Shown: piece after piece, positions 56,817-64,000 of the stretch
Position numbering within the stretch: the stretch's first letter is position 1
How the letters are laid out: every line of letters begins with the position of its first letter
From: JAZTZP01 sp045637525
GTDB taxonomy: Bacteria; Bacillota; Clostridia; UBA1381
Assembly (NCBI GenBank): GCA_045637525.1
Contig: JAZTZP010000094.1
Span: 54,620-118,619, forward strand
Length of the DNA: 64,000 bases
Direction: 5' to 3'
Position numbers and translations under genes: made by a program
Notes under the pieces: generated by a model
What the model was told of the DNA's origin: nothing
Seen by the model: the letters and a program-made list of their open reading frames with translations, nothing else
Database searches by the model: none

Positions 56817-56846
56817 ACTGCCGTCGTGAAAACTCGCGGCGGCAGT
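56817..56846 (+). terminator. Hairpin between stalk-protein and AraC genes
   Basis: ACTGCCG and CGGCAGT, with extra G-C pairs inside, form a strong stem just after the stop codon. It lacks a T run, so termination is uncertain. Confidence 0.5.
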
Positions 56847-56864
56847 AGTGTATGAGGTATTGTT

Positions 56865-57851
56865 ATGAGAAAAGAACTTCTGAAAAAAGTTATGGAAATT
56901 ACGCCGGAGGAACAGAAAATTTTAGATGGTGAAGCACTTAACCGTGATTTATATACAAATAACAGTGTTTTTACCGTAGACAGTGAAAAAATGCTTTCGT
57001 TCAAAAAATACATAACTGTAAGAACACATACAAGATTTGTAGATTTCCCGGAGCATGGGCATAAGTATATAGAAATGATGTATGTATGTCATGGAAGTAT
57101 AACTCACATAATCAATGGGCGTGAGATATGCATGTTAGAAGGCGATGTGCTTTTTATGAACCGACATGTGAAGCACTCGATAAAAAAAGCCGGTATTAAT
57201 GATATTGGTATTAATTTTATAGTACTTCCGGAATTTTTTGATATTCCTCTGATAATGCTTAAAGAGGATGAAAAAAATGTTCTTGCGGATTTTATTATTG
57301 ATGCGCTTAAAATTCATGGTAATGTGCCTCAATATCTTCATTTTAAGTCAAGAGGGAATACGGATATAGAGAACTTAATGGAAAATATTATCCGTTCACT
57401 GATTTACGAAAATGATGAATATGAAAATATTAATCAGATAACAATGGGATTGATATTCCTGCATTTGTTACACAATATGGAAACAATTGATAATCATTCG
57501 ATGCAAGGGTATAAGGACATAATATTAAATACCGTTATCCAATATATAAATAAAAAGTATCGCGACGCTAATCTTACTGAGCTTGCACTCGGTATGCATC
57601 AGACTCTTGCCAATATGAGTAAGATAATAAAGAAGGGGACGGGACACACTTTTCAGGAGCTTGTACAGAAAAAAAGATTTCAGCAGTCGGTTGTGTTTCT
57701 GATGGAAACCGATATGTCGGTTGCTGAGATTATGAATGCTGTCGGGTATGAAAACAGCAGTTATTTCTATCGGCGCTTCCGGGAAAAATATGGTGTTTCT
57801 CCTAAAGAATACAGAATAACGCATAAAGGTGACAAGAAAGTAAGGTTATAA
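56865..57851 (+). CDS. AraC-family regulator with cupin sensor
   Basis: A 328-residue regulator with an N-terminal cupin domain (about 45-130; FPEHGHKYIEMMYVCHG carries the HxH-type motif) and a C-terminal AraC double helix-turn-helix (about 225-320; VGYENSSYFYRRFREKYGVS). No operon partner follows; the next gene is a tRNA. The target is unknown. The neighbouring surface-protein gene is one candidate. Confidence 0.88.
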   Translation: MRKELLKKVMEITPEEQKILDGEALNRDLYTNNSVFTVDSEKMLSFKKYITVRTHTRFVDFPEHGHKYIEMMYVCHGSITHIINGREICMLEGDVLFMNRHVKHSIKKAGINDIGINFIVLPEFFDIPLIMLKEDEKNVLADFIIDALKIHGNVPQYLHFKSRGNTDIENLMENIIRSLIYENDEYENINQITMGLIFLHLLHNMETIDNHSMQGYKDIILNTVIQYINKKYRDANLTELALGMHQTLANMSKIIKKGTGHTFQELVQKKRFQQSVVFLMETDMSVAEIMNAVGYENSSYFYRRFREKYGVSPKEYRITHKGDKKVRL

Positions 57852-57939
57852 ACAGCCAATTCGTAAAAATGCACACTATAAATTTATATGGGCATTGTGA
57901 TTTTGTGGAAAAAATATAAATTAATTTTTGAAAAAAGTG

Positions 57940-57968
57940 TTGACATTTTTAAAACTATGTGTTATAAT
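57940..57968 (+). promoter_or_regulatory. Promoter of tRNA-Leu
   Basis: Perfect TTGACA and TATAAT with a 17-bp spacer, 21 bp before the tRNA 5' end. Confidence 0.92.
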
Positions 57969-57989
57969 ATTATTCGTGGTTATGAATTT

Positions 57990-58078
57990 GCCGATGTGGC
58001 GGAATTGGCAGACGCCCGGGACTTAAAATCCCGTGGGAAGAGATTCCCGTGCCGGTTCGACCCCGGCCATCGGCACCA
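57990..58078 (+). tRNA. tRNA-Leu(UAA)
   Basis: An 89-nt class II tRNA with acceptor stem GCCGATG/CATCGGC, anticodon loop CTTAAAA (anticodon TAA), a long variable arm (GTGGGAAGAGATTCCCGT), T-loop GGTTCGACCCC and encoded CCA. The long variable arm and anticodon identify it as leucine. Confidence 0.96.
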
Positions 58079-58081
58079 CGG

Positions 58082-58114
58082 CGTCGCGAATGATTTTATT
58101 CGCGACGTTTTTTT
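58082..58114 (+). terminator. Terminator of tRNA-Leu
   Basis: CGTCGCGAAT and ATTCGCGACG form a perfect 10-bp stem with a 6-base loop followed by TTTTTTT. Confidence 0.95.
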
Positions 58115-58130
58115 ATGCAAAGTATAAAGC

Positions 58131-58159
58131 TTGACATTTTATAAAATTTATGGTATAAT
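58131..58159 (+). promoter_or_regulatory. Promoter of the epimerase gene
   Basis: Perfect TTGACA and TATAAT with a 17-bp spacer, about 50 bp before the start codon of the epimerase. Confidence 0.92.
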
Positions 58160-58212
58160 TTGTATGTTAGCAAATTTATCGGGTTTGCATTTCGGAAAGG
58201 AATGGTATTTTA

Positions 58213-59364
58213 ATGAAGAAGATAAAAGTTATGGCAGTATTCGGTACAAGACCTGAAGCCATTAAGATGGCTCCGCTTGTGCTTGAGCTTAAAAAATATG
58301 AGCAGATTGAAACTATTGTCTGCGTTACTGCGCAACATCGTCAGATGCTTGATCAGGTGCTTGATATATTTGACATCAAGCCGGATTATGACCTCGATAT
58401 AATGAAAGACCGTCAGACGCTTATCGGAATTACGACAAGGGTTTTGGAAGGTCTTGACGAAGTTATTAAAAAGGAAACTCCGGATATAGTTTTAGTTCAC
58501 GGAGATACTTCAACAAGCTTTGTTGCGGCACTGGCTGCATTTTATAATCAGGTGAGTGTAGGTCATGTTGAGGCAGGACTCAGGACTTACGATAAATATT
58601 CACCGTTCCCGGAGGAAATGAACAGAGAACTTACGGGAAGAATTGCCGATCTGCATTTTTCACCGACAAAGCAGAACAGATTAAATCTTTTAAAAGAAAA
58701 TGTATCTGATGATAATATTTATATAACGGGGAATACTGTAATAGACGCTCTTAAGACGACGGTTAAACCTGATTATGTTTTTGCAGATGAAAACTTAAAT
58801 AAGGTTGATTTTGAAAACAGACGCGTTATAATTGTTACGGCTCACAGGAGAGAGAATTTAGGTAAGCCTTTAGTCAGCATCTGTACAGCGCTTAAGCGTA
58901 TTGTTGATGATTATGAGGATGTTGAAATTGTATATCCTGTTCATTTAAATCCGGCTGTTCGTGAAGTGGCTTTTGATATTTTGGGAAATCATGACAGAGT
59001 TAAGCTTATTGATCCTTTAACTGTGGACGAGCTTCACAACTCAATATCAAGAAGCTTTATGGTTATGACTGATTCCGGCGGTATTCAGGAAGAGGCTCCG
59101 GCTCTTGGTAAGCCTGTTTTGGTACTCCGACGTGAAACAGAGCGTCCGGAGGCTGTTGAAGCGGGGACTGTAAAGATTGCAGGCGTTGATGAGGATGTAA
59201 TATATTCTATGGCAAAAGAGCTTTTAGACAGCAAAGCTGAGTATGAAAAGATGGCTCATGCCGCTAATCCTTACGGCGACGGTGAGGCCTCGAGAAGGAC
59301 TGTTGAGGCGATTTTATATTCATTCGGTTTAAAAGAGGAACGTCCGGATAATTTTAACGTATAA
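58213..59364 (+). CDS. wecB: UDP-N-acetylglucosamine 2-epimerase (non-hydrolysing)
   Basis: A 383-residue GT-B-fold epimerase with GTRPEAIKMAPL, VHGDTSTSFVAA, GHVEAGLRTYDKYSPFPEE, TAHRREN and DSGGIQEEAPALGKP, all family signatures. It interconverts UDP-GlcNAc and UDP-ManNAc. In Gram-positive bacteria UDP-ManNAc goes into teichoic acids or other wall polymers, plausibly including the polymer that anchors the SLH proteins seen here. GAAAGGA precedes the ATG. Confidence 0.95.
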   Translation: MKKIKVMAVFGTRPEAIKMAPLVLELKKYEQIETIVCVTAQHRQMLDQVLDIFDIKPDYDLDIMKDRQTLIGITTRVLEGLDEVIKKETPDIVLVHGDTSTSFVAALAAFYNQVSVGHVEAGLRTYDKYSPFPEEMNRELTGRIADLHFSPTKQNRLNLLKENVSDDNIYITGNTVIDALKTTVKPDYVFADENLNKVDFENRRVIIVTAHRRENLGKPLVSICTALKRIVDDYEDVEIVYPVHLNPAVREVAFDILGNHDRVKLIDPLTVDELHNSISRSFMVMTDSGGIQEEAPALGKPVLVLRRETERPEAVEAGTVKIAGVDEDVIYSMAKELLDSKAEYEKMAHAANPYGDGEASRRTVEAILYSFGLKEERPDNFNV

Positions 59365-59400
59365 TATAGTAGTATTTATAATTTTCAGTAAAGGAAGGAA

Positions 59401-59511
59401 GGTGAGACAATTGGATTTAACGGGAAGTGAATGCTTTGGGCGAAGTGACAGACCCCGAGTCAGTTGTTTCACCCATTGTATTTCATAAATTTTCAGAAAG
59501 GAATGAAATAC
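59401..59511 (+). promoter_or_regulatory. Candidate structured leader RNA of mgtE
   Basis: GGTGAGACAA (59401-59410) can pair with TTGTTTCACC (59464-59473), enclosing about 53 nt with further GGG/CCC pairing. Directly downstream GTATTTCA (59478-59485) pairs perfectly with TGAAATAC (59504-59511), and the loop contains the ribosome binding site GAAAGG, so folding could mask translation of mgtE. The sequence does not match the M-box consensus I know. A metal-responsive switch is inference. Confidence 0.5.
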
Positions 59512-59512
59512 G

Positions 59513-60868
59513 ATGATAGAAATAGAAACTATTGCTGAATTATTAAACGCCAGAGAATATATGCGTATAAAGCAATATTTTTCTGACATAAATCCTGTGG
59601 ACGCGGCAACGATTATAACAGAATTATATGAGACGCAGGGAGAGAAAGACAGATTAATAATCATTTTCAGACTTTTGCCGAAGGATATAGCGGCAGAGAC
59701 TTTTGCACATATAGACAGCGATATGCAACAGTTGCTTATTGAAGCTTTTTCAGATAAGGAATTAAGAGATGTCCTTAATGAAACCTTCGTAGATGACGCG
59801 GTTGATCTTATTGAAGAAATGCCGGCGAATGTTGTGGGCAGGATCTTGAGAAATGCTGATCTTGAAACGAGAAATGCTATAAATCAGATACTCAGATACC
59901 CCAAGGACAGCGCAGGAAGCATTATGACGATAGAGTATGTAGACTTAAGACGTGATATGACTGTCGCAGAAGCTTTTGAGCATATTAAGAACACCGGGCC
60001 GGATAAGGAAACCATTTATACCTGTTATGTTAAGGATATTAACAGAAAGCTCTTGGGCATTATAACCGTAAAGGATTTGTTGCTTGCGGAAAAAGATGAT
60101 ATTATAGAAAATATCATGGAAACAAACGTTGTTTATGTAAATACTCATGAGGATCAGGAAATTGTAACGGAGTTATTTACGAAATACGATTTTCTTGCTA
60201 TTCCGGTAGTGGATAAAGAGGAAAGACTGGTCGGTATTGTAACGGTCGACGACGTTATCGATGTTATTCAGGAGGAAAACACGGAGGACATTGAAAAGAT
60301 GGCGGCTATCACACCATCTGATAAGCCGTATATGAAAACAAGTACCTTTGAGACATGGAAAAAGAGGATACCTTGGCTTTTGTTCCTGATGATTTCTGCG
60401 ACGTTTACAGGAAAGATAATCAGCAGCTTCCAGAATGCGTTAACTGCTCATGTGGTGCTTAATGCGTTTATACCGATGCTTATGGATACCGGCGGAAACG
60501 CAGGCGGTCAGGCATCTGTTACGATAATACGTGGTTTGTCTTTAGGTGAAATTGAGTTTAGGGACATATTTAAAATTATTTGGAAAGAATTTCGGGTAGC
60601 GTTTTTGTGTGGCGTAACTCTTGCAGTTGCAAATTTTATAAAAATGCTTATAGTTGATAATGTGTCGCTTGGTGTTGCTTTTGTTGTATGCCTGTCGGTT
60701 GTTCTGACTGTTTGTATTGCAAAAATTGTCGGTTGTACTTTGCCTATGCTTGCAAAAAAAGTAGGGTTTGACCCGGCAGTTATGGCCAGTCCGTTTATTA
60801 CAACTATTGTTGACGCAATTTCGCTTGTGGTATTCTTTAATCTTGCGGTTGTAATGCTTGGAATATAA
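59513..60868 (+). CDS. mgtE: Magnesium transporter MgtE
   Basis: A 451-residue protein with the standard MgtE layout: N-terminal helical magnesium-sensing domain (about 1-130), two CBS domains (about 135-255; IVTVDDVIDVIQEE at the end of the second) and a C-terminal five-helix pore domain starting near 285. LMDTGGNAGGQAS and a C-terminal PFITTIVDAISLVVFFNLA segment contain the conserved pore residues. It imports magnesium and closes when cytosolic magnesium is high. It is preceded by a foldable leader that covers its ribosome binding site. Confidence 0.95.
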   Translation: MIEIETIAELLNAREYMRIKQYFSDINPVDAATIITELYETQGEKDRLIIIFRLLPKDIAAETFAHIDSDMQQLLIEAFSDKELRDVLNETFVDDAVDLIEEMPANVVGRILRNADLETRNAINQILRYPKDSAGSIMTIEYVDLRRDMTVAEAFEHIKNTGPDKETIYTCYVKDINRKLLGIITVKDLLLAEKDDIIENIMETNVVYVNTHEDQEIVTELFTKYDFLAIPVVDKEERLVGIVTVDDVIDVIQEENTEDIEKMAAITPSDKPYMKTSTFETWKKRIPWLLFLMISATFTGKIISSFQNALTAHVVLNAFIPMLMDTGGNAGGQASVTIIRGLSLGEIEFRDIFKIIWKEFRVAFLCGVTLAVANFIKMLIVDNVSLGVAFVVCLSVVLTVCIAKIVGCTLPMLAKKVGFDPAVMASPFITTIVDAISLVVFFNLAVVMLGI

Positions 60869-60884
60869 AATTTTTAAAAATTAC

Positions 60885-60913
60885 TTGACAAACTCAATAT
60901 TTTGTGTTACAAT
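60885..60913 (+). promoter_or_regulatory. Promoter-like sequence upstream of the second regulator
   Basis: TTGACA and TACAAT with a 17-bp spacer. Transcription would begin at about 60920, immediately before the hairpin at 60921-60959. Confidence 0.7.
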
Positions 60914-60920
60914 AAAAAAG

Positions 60921-60959
60921 AAGTTCAACGCTTAGGCTTATTTGTGTTGGACTTTTTTT
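60921..60959 (+). terminator. Terminator hairpin before the second regulator
   Basis: AAGTTCAACGC pairs with GTGTTGGACTT (some G-U pairs) around a loop of about 12 bases and is followed by TTTTTTT. It may end mgtE transcripts or attenuate transcription from the promoter just upstream. Confidence 0.75.
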
Positions 60960-61002
60960 GATTTTTCTGGTGAAAATATTAATATTGAAAGAGAGGTATA
61001 TC

Positions 61003-61800
61003 ATGTACCGACTTATAATTGTAGACGATGAAAAGTTAATAAGAAACGGACTCAGCCGATATGTAGAGGATAATGCTGAAGAGTTTGATGTAGCGGGTGA
61101 ATTTGACGACGGTGCACCGGCTCTTGAATATCTGCTTGGTAATGCAGGTCAGGTTGACGTTGTAATAGCAGATATAAAAATGAAAAATATGTCGGGTATA
61201 GAGCTTGCAGGACAGATAAGAAGTCATAACATAGATGTAAAAATCGTGTTTATCAGCGGATATGAGGAATTTGAATATGCAAGAAAAGCGATAGAATATA
61301 AAGTTTTTTCATATCTTTTAAAACCGCTTCGGTTTGAACAGCTTGATAATATGTTCCGCGAGCTTGTAAAAGAGCTTAAGGGAAAAGAAAAGCCGGATGT
61401 CGGTATGAGTGAAATTAACAGTATATCCGACAGCAAATATGAGAAAACAGAAGAAAGAAACAAAAGTGACGATTATAAAGAGCAGATATTATTGATGGCA
61501 ATGGAATATATAAATGAAAACTATTGTCGTGAAGTGTCACTTGTCGATGTTGCGGAGCATGTACATTTAAATCCTGTTTATCTCGGAAGAATTTTTAAAC
61601 AAAGATTTGGTACAACGGTTATGGATTGTCTTATAAGAATTAAAATGCATAAGGCAAAAGAAATGCTTGTTAATACAGATAAAAAAGTAAAGGAAATAGC
61701 CCAGCTTGTAGGCTATAGTAATGAGAATTATTTTATAACAATATTCAAGAAAAATACCGGTATGACGCCAAAAAAATACAGATTGGAAAAAAGATTGTAA
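61003..61800 (+). CDS. YesN/AraC-type response regulator
   Basis: A 265-residue response regulator. The receiver domain (about 1-125) has acidic residues D8-D9, phosphoacceptor D57 (ADIKM) and the standard LLKP motif. A short linker is followed by the AraC double helix-turn-helix (about 165-262). It lacks the long middle region of the regulator at 112. The start is the ATG at 61003 with AGAGAGG upstream. Its stop overlaps the following kinase start by one base (TAATG). No transporter is next to it in the window, so the target genes are unknown. Confidence 0.93.
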   Translation: MYRLIIVDDEKLIRNGLSRYVEDNAEEFDVAGEFDDGAPALEYLLGNAGQVDVVIADIKMKNMSGIELAGQIRSHNIDVKIVFISGYEEFEYARKAIEYKVFSYLLKPLRFEQLDNMFRELVKELKGKEKPDVGMSEINSISDSKYEKTEERNKSDDYKEQILLMAMEYINENYCREVSLVDVAEHVHLNPVYLGRIFKQRFGTTVMDCLIRIKMHKAKEMLVNTDKKVKEIAQLVGYSNENYFITIFKKNTGMTPKKYRLEKRL

Positions 61801-63623
61801 TGAAAAAGATTTTTAGTGATAACTATGGAATTAATAAGCTGTTCATAAAAAACCTTATATTATACTTTGCGATTATAATAACATTTATAATTCTGCCGGT
61901 TTTCGTACTTTATAACAGCTTAACAAACAGATACTATACTCAGATGCAGGTAACAAATGAGGGTACAATAAACAGGTCTGTGGATTTGTTTGAAGAAATA
62001 GTTTCACAGATAGAAATATATGTCGTTGATTTGTCTGTAAAACAAGAGGTTCAGGCGTTTTTAGCCGCTGAGAATGAGTATTATTTTCTTGGAAGTGTAC
62101 AGGAGTATTTAAAATTTTATAAGAGTATAAATAATTATGTAGATAGAATTTATATTTATAACGCAAAGAATAATCTGGTGGTTACAAGCGAAGGGTATGC
62201 TGATGCAAAAAATAGTGAAACTGATATAATGTCTGATTTCGGTATTAAGATTACCGACAGTATATATTTTGATGCTCTTGCAAGGAATAATGTATATCCG
62301 TATATAATAAGGATTACGAAAGTGCTTGACAACGGAAGCTTTGCTGCTGTTGATATAGATTTAAAAAAGCTGAACGCCCTTATAAATTCTTCATCTGTGA
62401 GTGAGGGATATAACAATGTCTTTCTTCTTAATGATGCCGGGAAGGTTATATGCTCTGAAAATATCAGCAGTTATTTCGGAAAATCATTCAGTGAAATTAT
62501 AATTCAAAAAGATGATATGATGGTTGAATTTGATAATAATCTATATGTATGTGAACAAAGAAAATCGGACAAATATCCGGTTTATGTCGTATCAATGACA
62601 AATATTGAATATTTTTCCGGAATGCGTTGGTACACTGTTGTGTATATAACTTCAATCGGCATAGTTTCATTTATATTATCATTTCTTATTGCATATTTTA
62701 TTTCGGTACGTTCAATAAATCCTATACGGCACATAATAGGTGCGTTAAAAGAAAGAGATGTTGATGATGAAATATTAAAAAAAGCACCGAAAGAGGTTGT
62801 TTATATCATTGAAGATTTGCTGAAAAATATCGGAAATAAAACGGAGATTATTCAGGATACCAATATGAGACTTTTGCTCTTTAAGCTTGCCAATATGGAA
62901 GCCCTGCAAGCGCAGATAAATCCTCATTTTTTGCATAATACATTAGATTCGATAAACTGGCTTGCATATTACGAGATGGGGAAAGAGAATAATGTTTCGG
63001 AGCTTTTAGCGGATTTATCGGATTTATACAGGATAACTTTGCAGACTGATGAATATATAATTCCGCTCGGAACAGAAATTCAGCATATTACAATGTATAT
63101 TAATATGTTAAACATCAGATTTGATGATCCAATATCATTTGAAACTGATATTGATGAAAAATTATTAGATTGTGAAGTTCTGAAATTTATGCTGCAGCCG
63201 ATAGTTGAAAACTCGGTATATCATGGAATAGTACCGACGGAACGAGGCGGAATTGTTAAAATTTCCGCTCATGCCGACGGGGAACTCTTATATGTAGAGG
63301 TAAGTGATAACGGTGTAGGAATGTCTGATGAAATCATACACAAAATCAATGAAGAGTTAAAGCGAGGCCCTGAGGAATTTGATGAAAGTATATTAAAGAT
63401 TATGTACGGAGAGGAAATGGTGGATAAAAATCTGCAGACGATAAAAAAATCATGGTGGTTAAAGCGTAAAAAAGCTGATATCGGAGTTGGTATAAAGAAC
63501 ACAAATAACCGGATAAAGCTTATTTTCGGACAAAGCTATGAGGTTGCGGTGCAAAAGGGTGAAAACGGAGGAACAAGGGTAATTATTAAGCTTCCGCTTA
63601 ATGAAAGCGTTAAAGAAGTTTAA
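61800..63623 (+). CDS. YesM-type sensor histidine kinase
   Basis: A 607-residue membrane kinase with transmembrane helices at about 20-40 and 278-302 around an extracellular sensor domain. The cytoplasmic His_kinase motif is INPHFLHNTLDSI with H376; the HATPase domain has VENSVYHG, DNGVGM and GIKNTNNRIKLIFG. An insertion of about 40 residues (the stretch ending KSWWLKRKKADIGVG) sits between the N-box region and the last glycine box, longer than in the kinase at 1432. It is translationally coupled to the regulator just upstream. Confidence 0.93.
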   Translation: MKKIFSDNYGINKLFIKNLILYFAIIITFIILPVFVLYNSLTNRYYTQMQVTNEGTINRSVDLFEEIVSQIEIYVVDLSVKQEVQAFLAAENEYYFLGSVQEYLKFYKSINNYVDRIYIYNAKNNLVVTSEGYADAKNSETDIMSDFGIKITDSIYFDALARNNVYPYIIRITKVLDNGSFAAVDIDLKKLNALINSSSVSEGYNNVFLLNDAGKVICSENISSYFGKSFSEIIIQKDDMMVEFDNNLYVCEQRKSDKYPVYVVSMTNIEYFSGMRWYTVVYITSIGIVSFILSFLIAYFISVRSINPIRHIIGALKERDVDDEILKKAPKEVVYIIEDLLKNIGNKTEIIQDTNMRLLLFKLANMEALQAQINPHFLHNTLDSINWLAYYEMGKENNVSELLADLSDLYRITLQTDEYIIPLGTEIQHITMYINMLNIRFDDPISFETDIDEKLLDCEVLKFMLQPIVENSVYHGIVPTERGGIVKISAHADGELLYVEVSDNGVGMSDEIIHKINEELKRGPEEFDESILKIMYGEEMVDKNLQTIKKSWWLKRKKADIGVGIKNTNNRIKLIFGQSYEVAVQKGENGGTRVIIKLPLNESVKEV

Positions 63624-63660
63624 ATAGTGATATGAAGTTGCAATATTGATATTTACAAAT

Positions 63661-63718
63661 AAAGGACTGAAATGGTATAATATAATTGTACAAATTATAT
63701 ATACACAGTCCTTTTTTT
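63661..63718 (+). terminator. Terminator after the second two-component pair
   Basis: AAGGACTG pairs with CAGTCCTT at the base, with an AT-rich inner palindrome around TTGTACAA, and is followed by TTTTT. Confidence 0.75.
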
Positions 63719-63761
63719 GTTACGATAAACTAAAGGCAACAAATAGAAAGTGAATTAATAA

Positions 63762-64000
63762 ATTATAGTTTAGCGGTGCTAAACTATAATAGCGATATGT
63801 CAGCCTGTGGCTGACGCGATATTTGCCTGCCGGCAAGCGATATATTGACTGAAGTCAATGCGATATGTTCGCCAAAGGCGAACGTTAAGGTACAAAAGCT
63901 TTGCTTTTGTTTGATTAAATATTGAAAAAATGCTTTGCATTTTTTCTTCCATAACGTTTGCGAAGCAAACATATCGCGCCGACAGGCATATCGCGTGCGT
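63762..64000. repeat. Palindromic element made of serial hairpins
   Basis: It opens with a perfect 13-bp inverted repeat (ATTATAGTTTAGC, loop GGT, 63762-63790), the same end sequence as the element at 54070. Then GCGATAT recurs at 63792, 63816, 63837 and 63860, each followed by a different small perfect hairpin (GTCAGCC/GGCTGAC, TTGCC/GGCAA, ATTGACT/AGTCAAT, GTTCGCC/GGCGAAC). Further hairpins (ACAAAAGC, AAAAAATGC, GTTTGC) lead to reversed ATATCGC copies at 63971 and 63988. It has no coding potential and is cut by the window end. Confidence 0.75.

Noticed and set aside
59401..59511. M-box (ykoK) magnesium riboswitch upstream of mgtE
   Set aside because: The leader is too short and lacks the conserved M-box sequence blocks; reported only as an uncharacterised candidate leader.
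63791..64000. Regularly spaced short repeats that could suggest a CRISPR array
   Set aside because: The repeated unit is only 7 bp, spacing is irregular, the intervening parts are perfect palindromes rather than spacers, and no cas genes are nearby.

Overview
The window is AT-rich DNA with short intergenic gaps and AGGAGG-type ribosome binding sites. It reads as a Gram-positive, anaerobic member of the Clostridia, probably a gut or rumen species. Supporting signs are the six-cysteine SCIFF peptide with its radical-SAM maturase, several S-layer-homology (SLH) surface proteins, YesM/YesN-type two-component pairs, an LplB/YtcP-type sugar ABC importer without its own ATPase, and elongator tRNA-Met and tRNA-Leu(UAA) genes with encoded CCA ends. 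No rRNA, prophage, CRISPR array or complete insertion sequence is seen.

Left half (1-34.2 kb): a large polysaccharide-utilization locus. It opens with a response regulator and sensor kinase (112-3180). Next come two ABC permeases, an AEC-family transporter, a CocE-type hydrolase and the sugar-binding lipoprotein (3343-9249). Then follow five very large secreted proteins (9276-26364): a protein with three copies of a DNRLRE-like module, a 1548-residue SLH protein built from a duplicated multidomain array, an N-terminally SLH-anchored protein, and two tandem heparinase-II/III-like proteins, only the first of which carries SLH domains. Downstream are cytoplasmic processing enzymes: two SGNH esterases, a GH38-like alpha-mannosidase and a GH95 fucosidase-family enzyme. 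Between the last two lies a decayed uronate cassette, with a frameshifted mannonate dehydratase tail, a cupin, and a hybrid stub of a dehydrogenase start and a GH3 piece. The same operator-promoter arrangement precedes both the regulator gene and the transporter operon, so the two-component system probably controls both.

Middle (34.4-48.6 kb): mostly housekeeping genes. These are tRNA-Met, the SCIFF peptide and maturase, an FAD-dependent oxidoreductase, KtrB/KtrA potassium uptake, a TIM-barrel sugar isomerase-like protein, a DUF4091/GH123-like protein, class II fructose-bisphosphate aldolase, a cysteine-rich zinc-ribbon protein, an OGG-type DNA glycosylase, an M18 aminopeptidase, MntP and a second AEC transporter.

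Right half (48.7-64 kb): an AraC regulator lies divergent from a small sugar/acid catabolic cluster (SDR, AroD-like protein, MDR reductase, rhamnose mutarotase, rhamnose isomerase). Then come a secreted stalk-domain protein, another AraC regulator, tRNA-Leu, UDP-GlcNAc 2-epimerase, MgtE with a structured leader, and a second YesN/YesM pair. Two intergenic regions (54.06-54.41 kb and 63.74-64 kb) hold palindromic mobile-type repeats sharing one terminal sequence, with relics at 42.9 and 19.4 kb.

The observations most worth following are the conserved two-site operator, the duplicated surface-protein architecture and shared DNRLRE-like module, the heparinase-like pair with a changed active-site motif, the decaying uronate cassette, the mgtE leader, and the palindromic repeat family.
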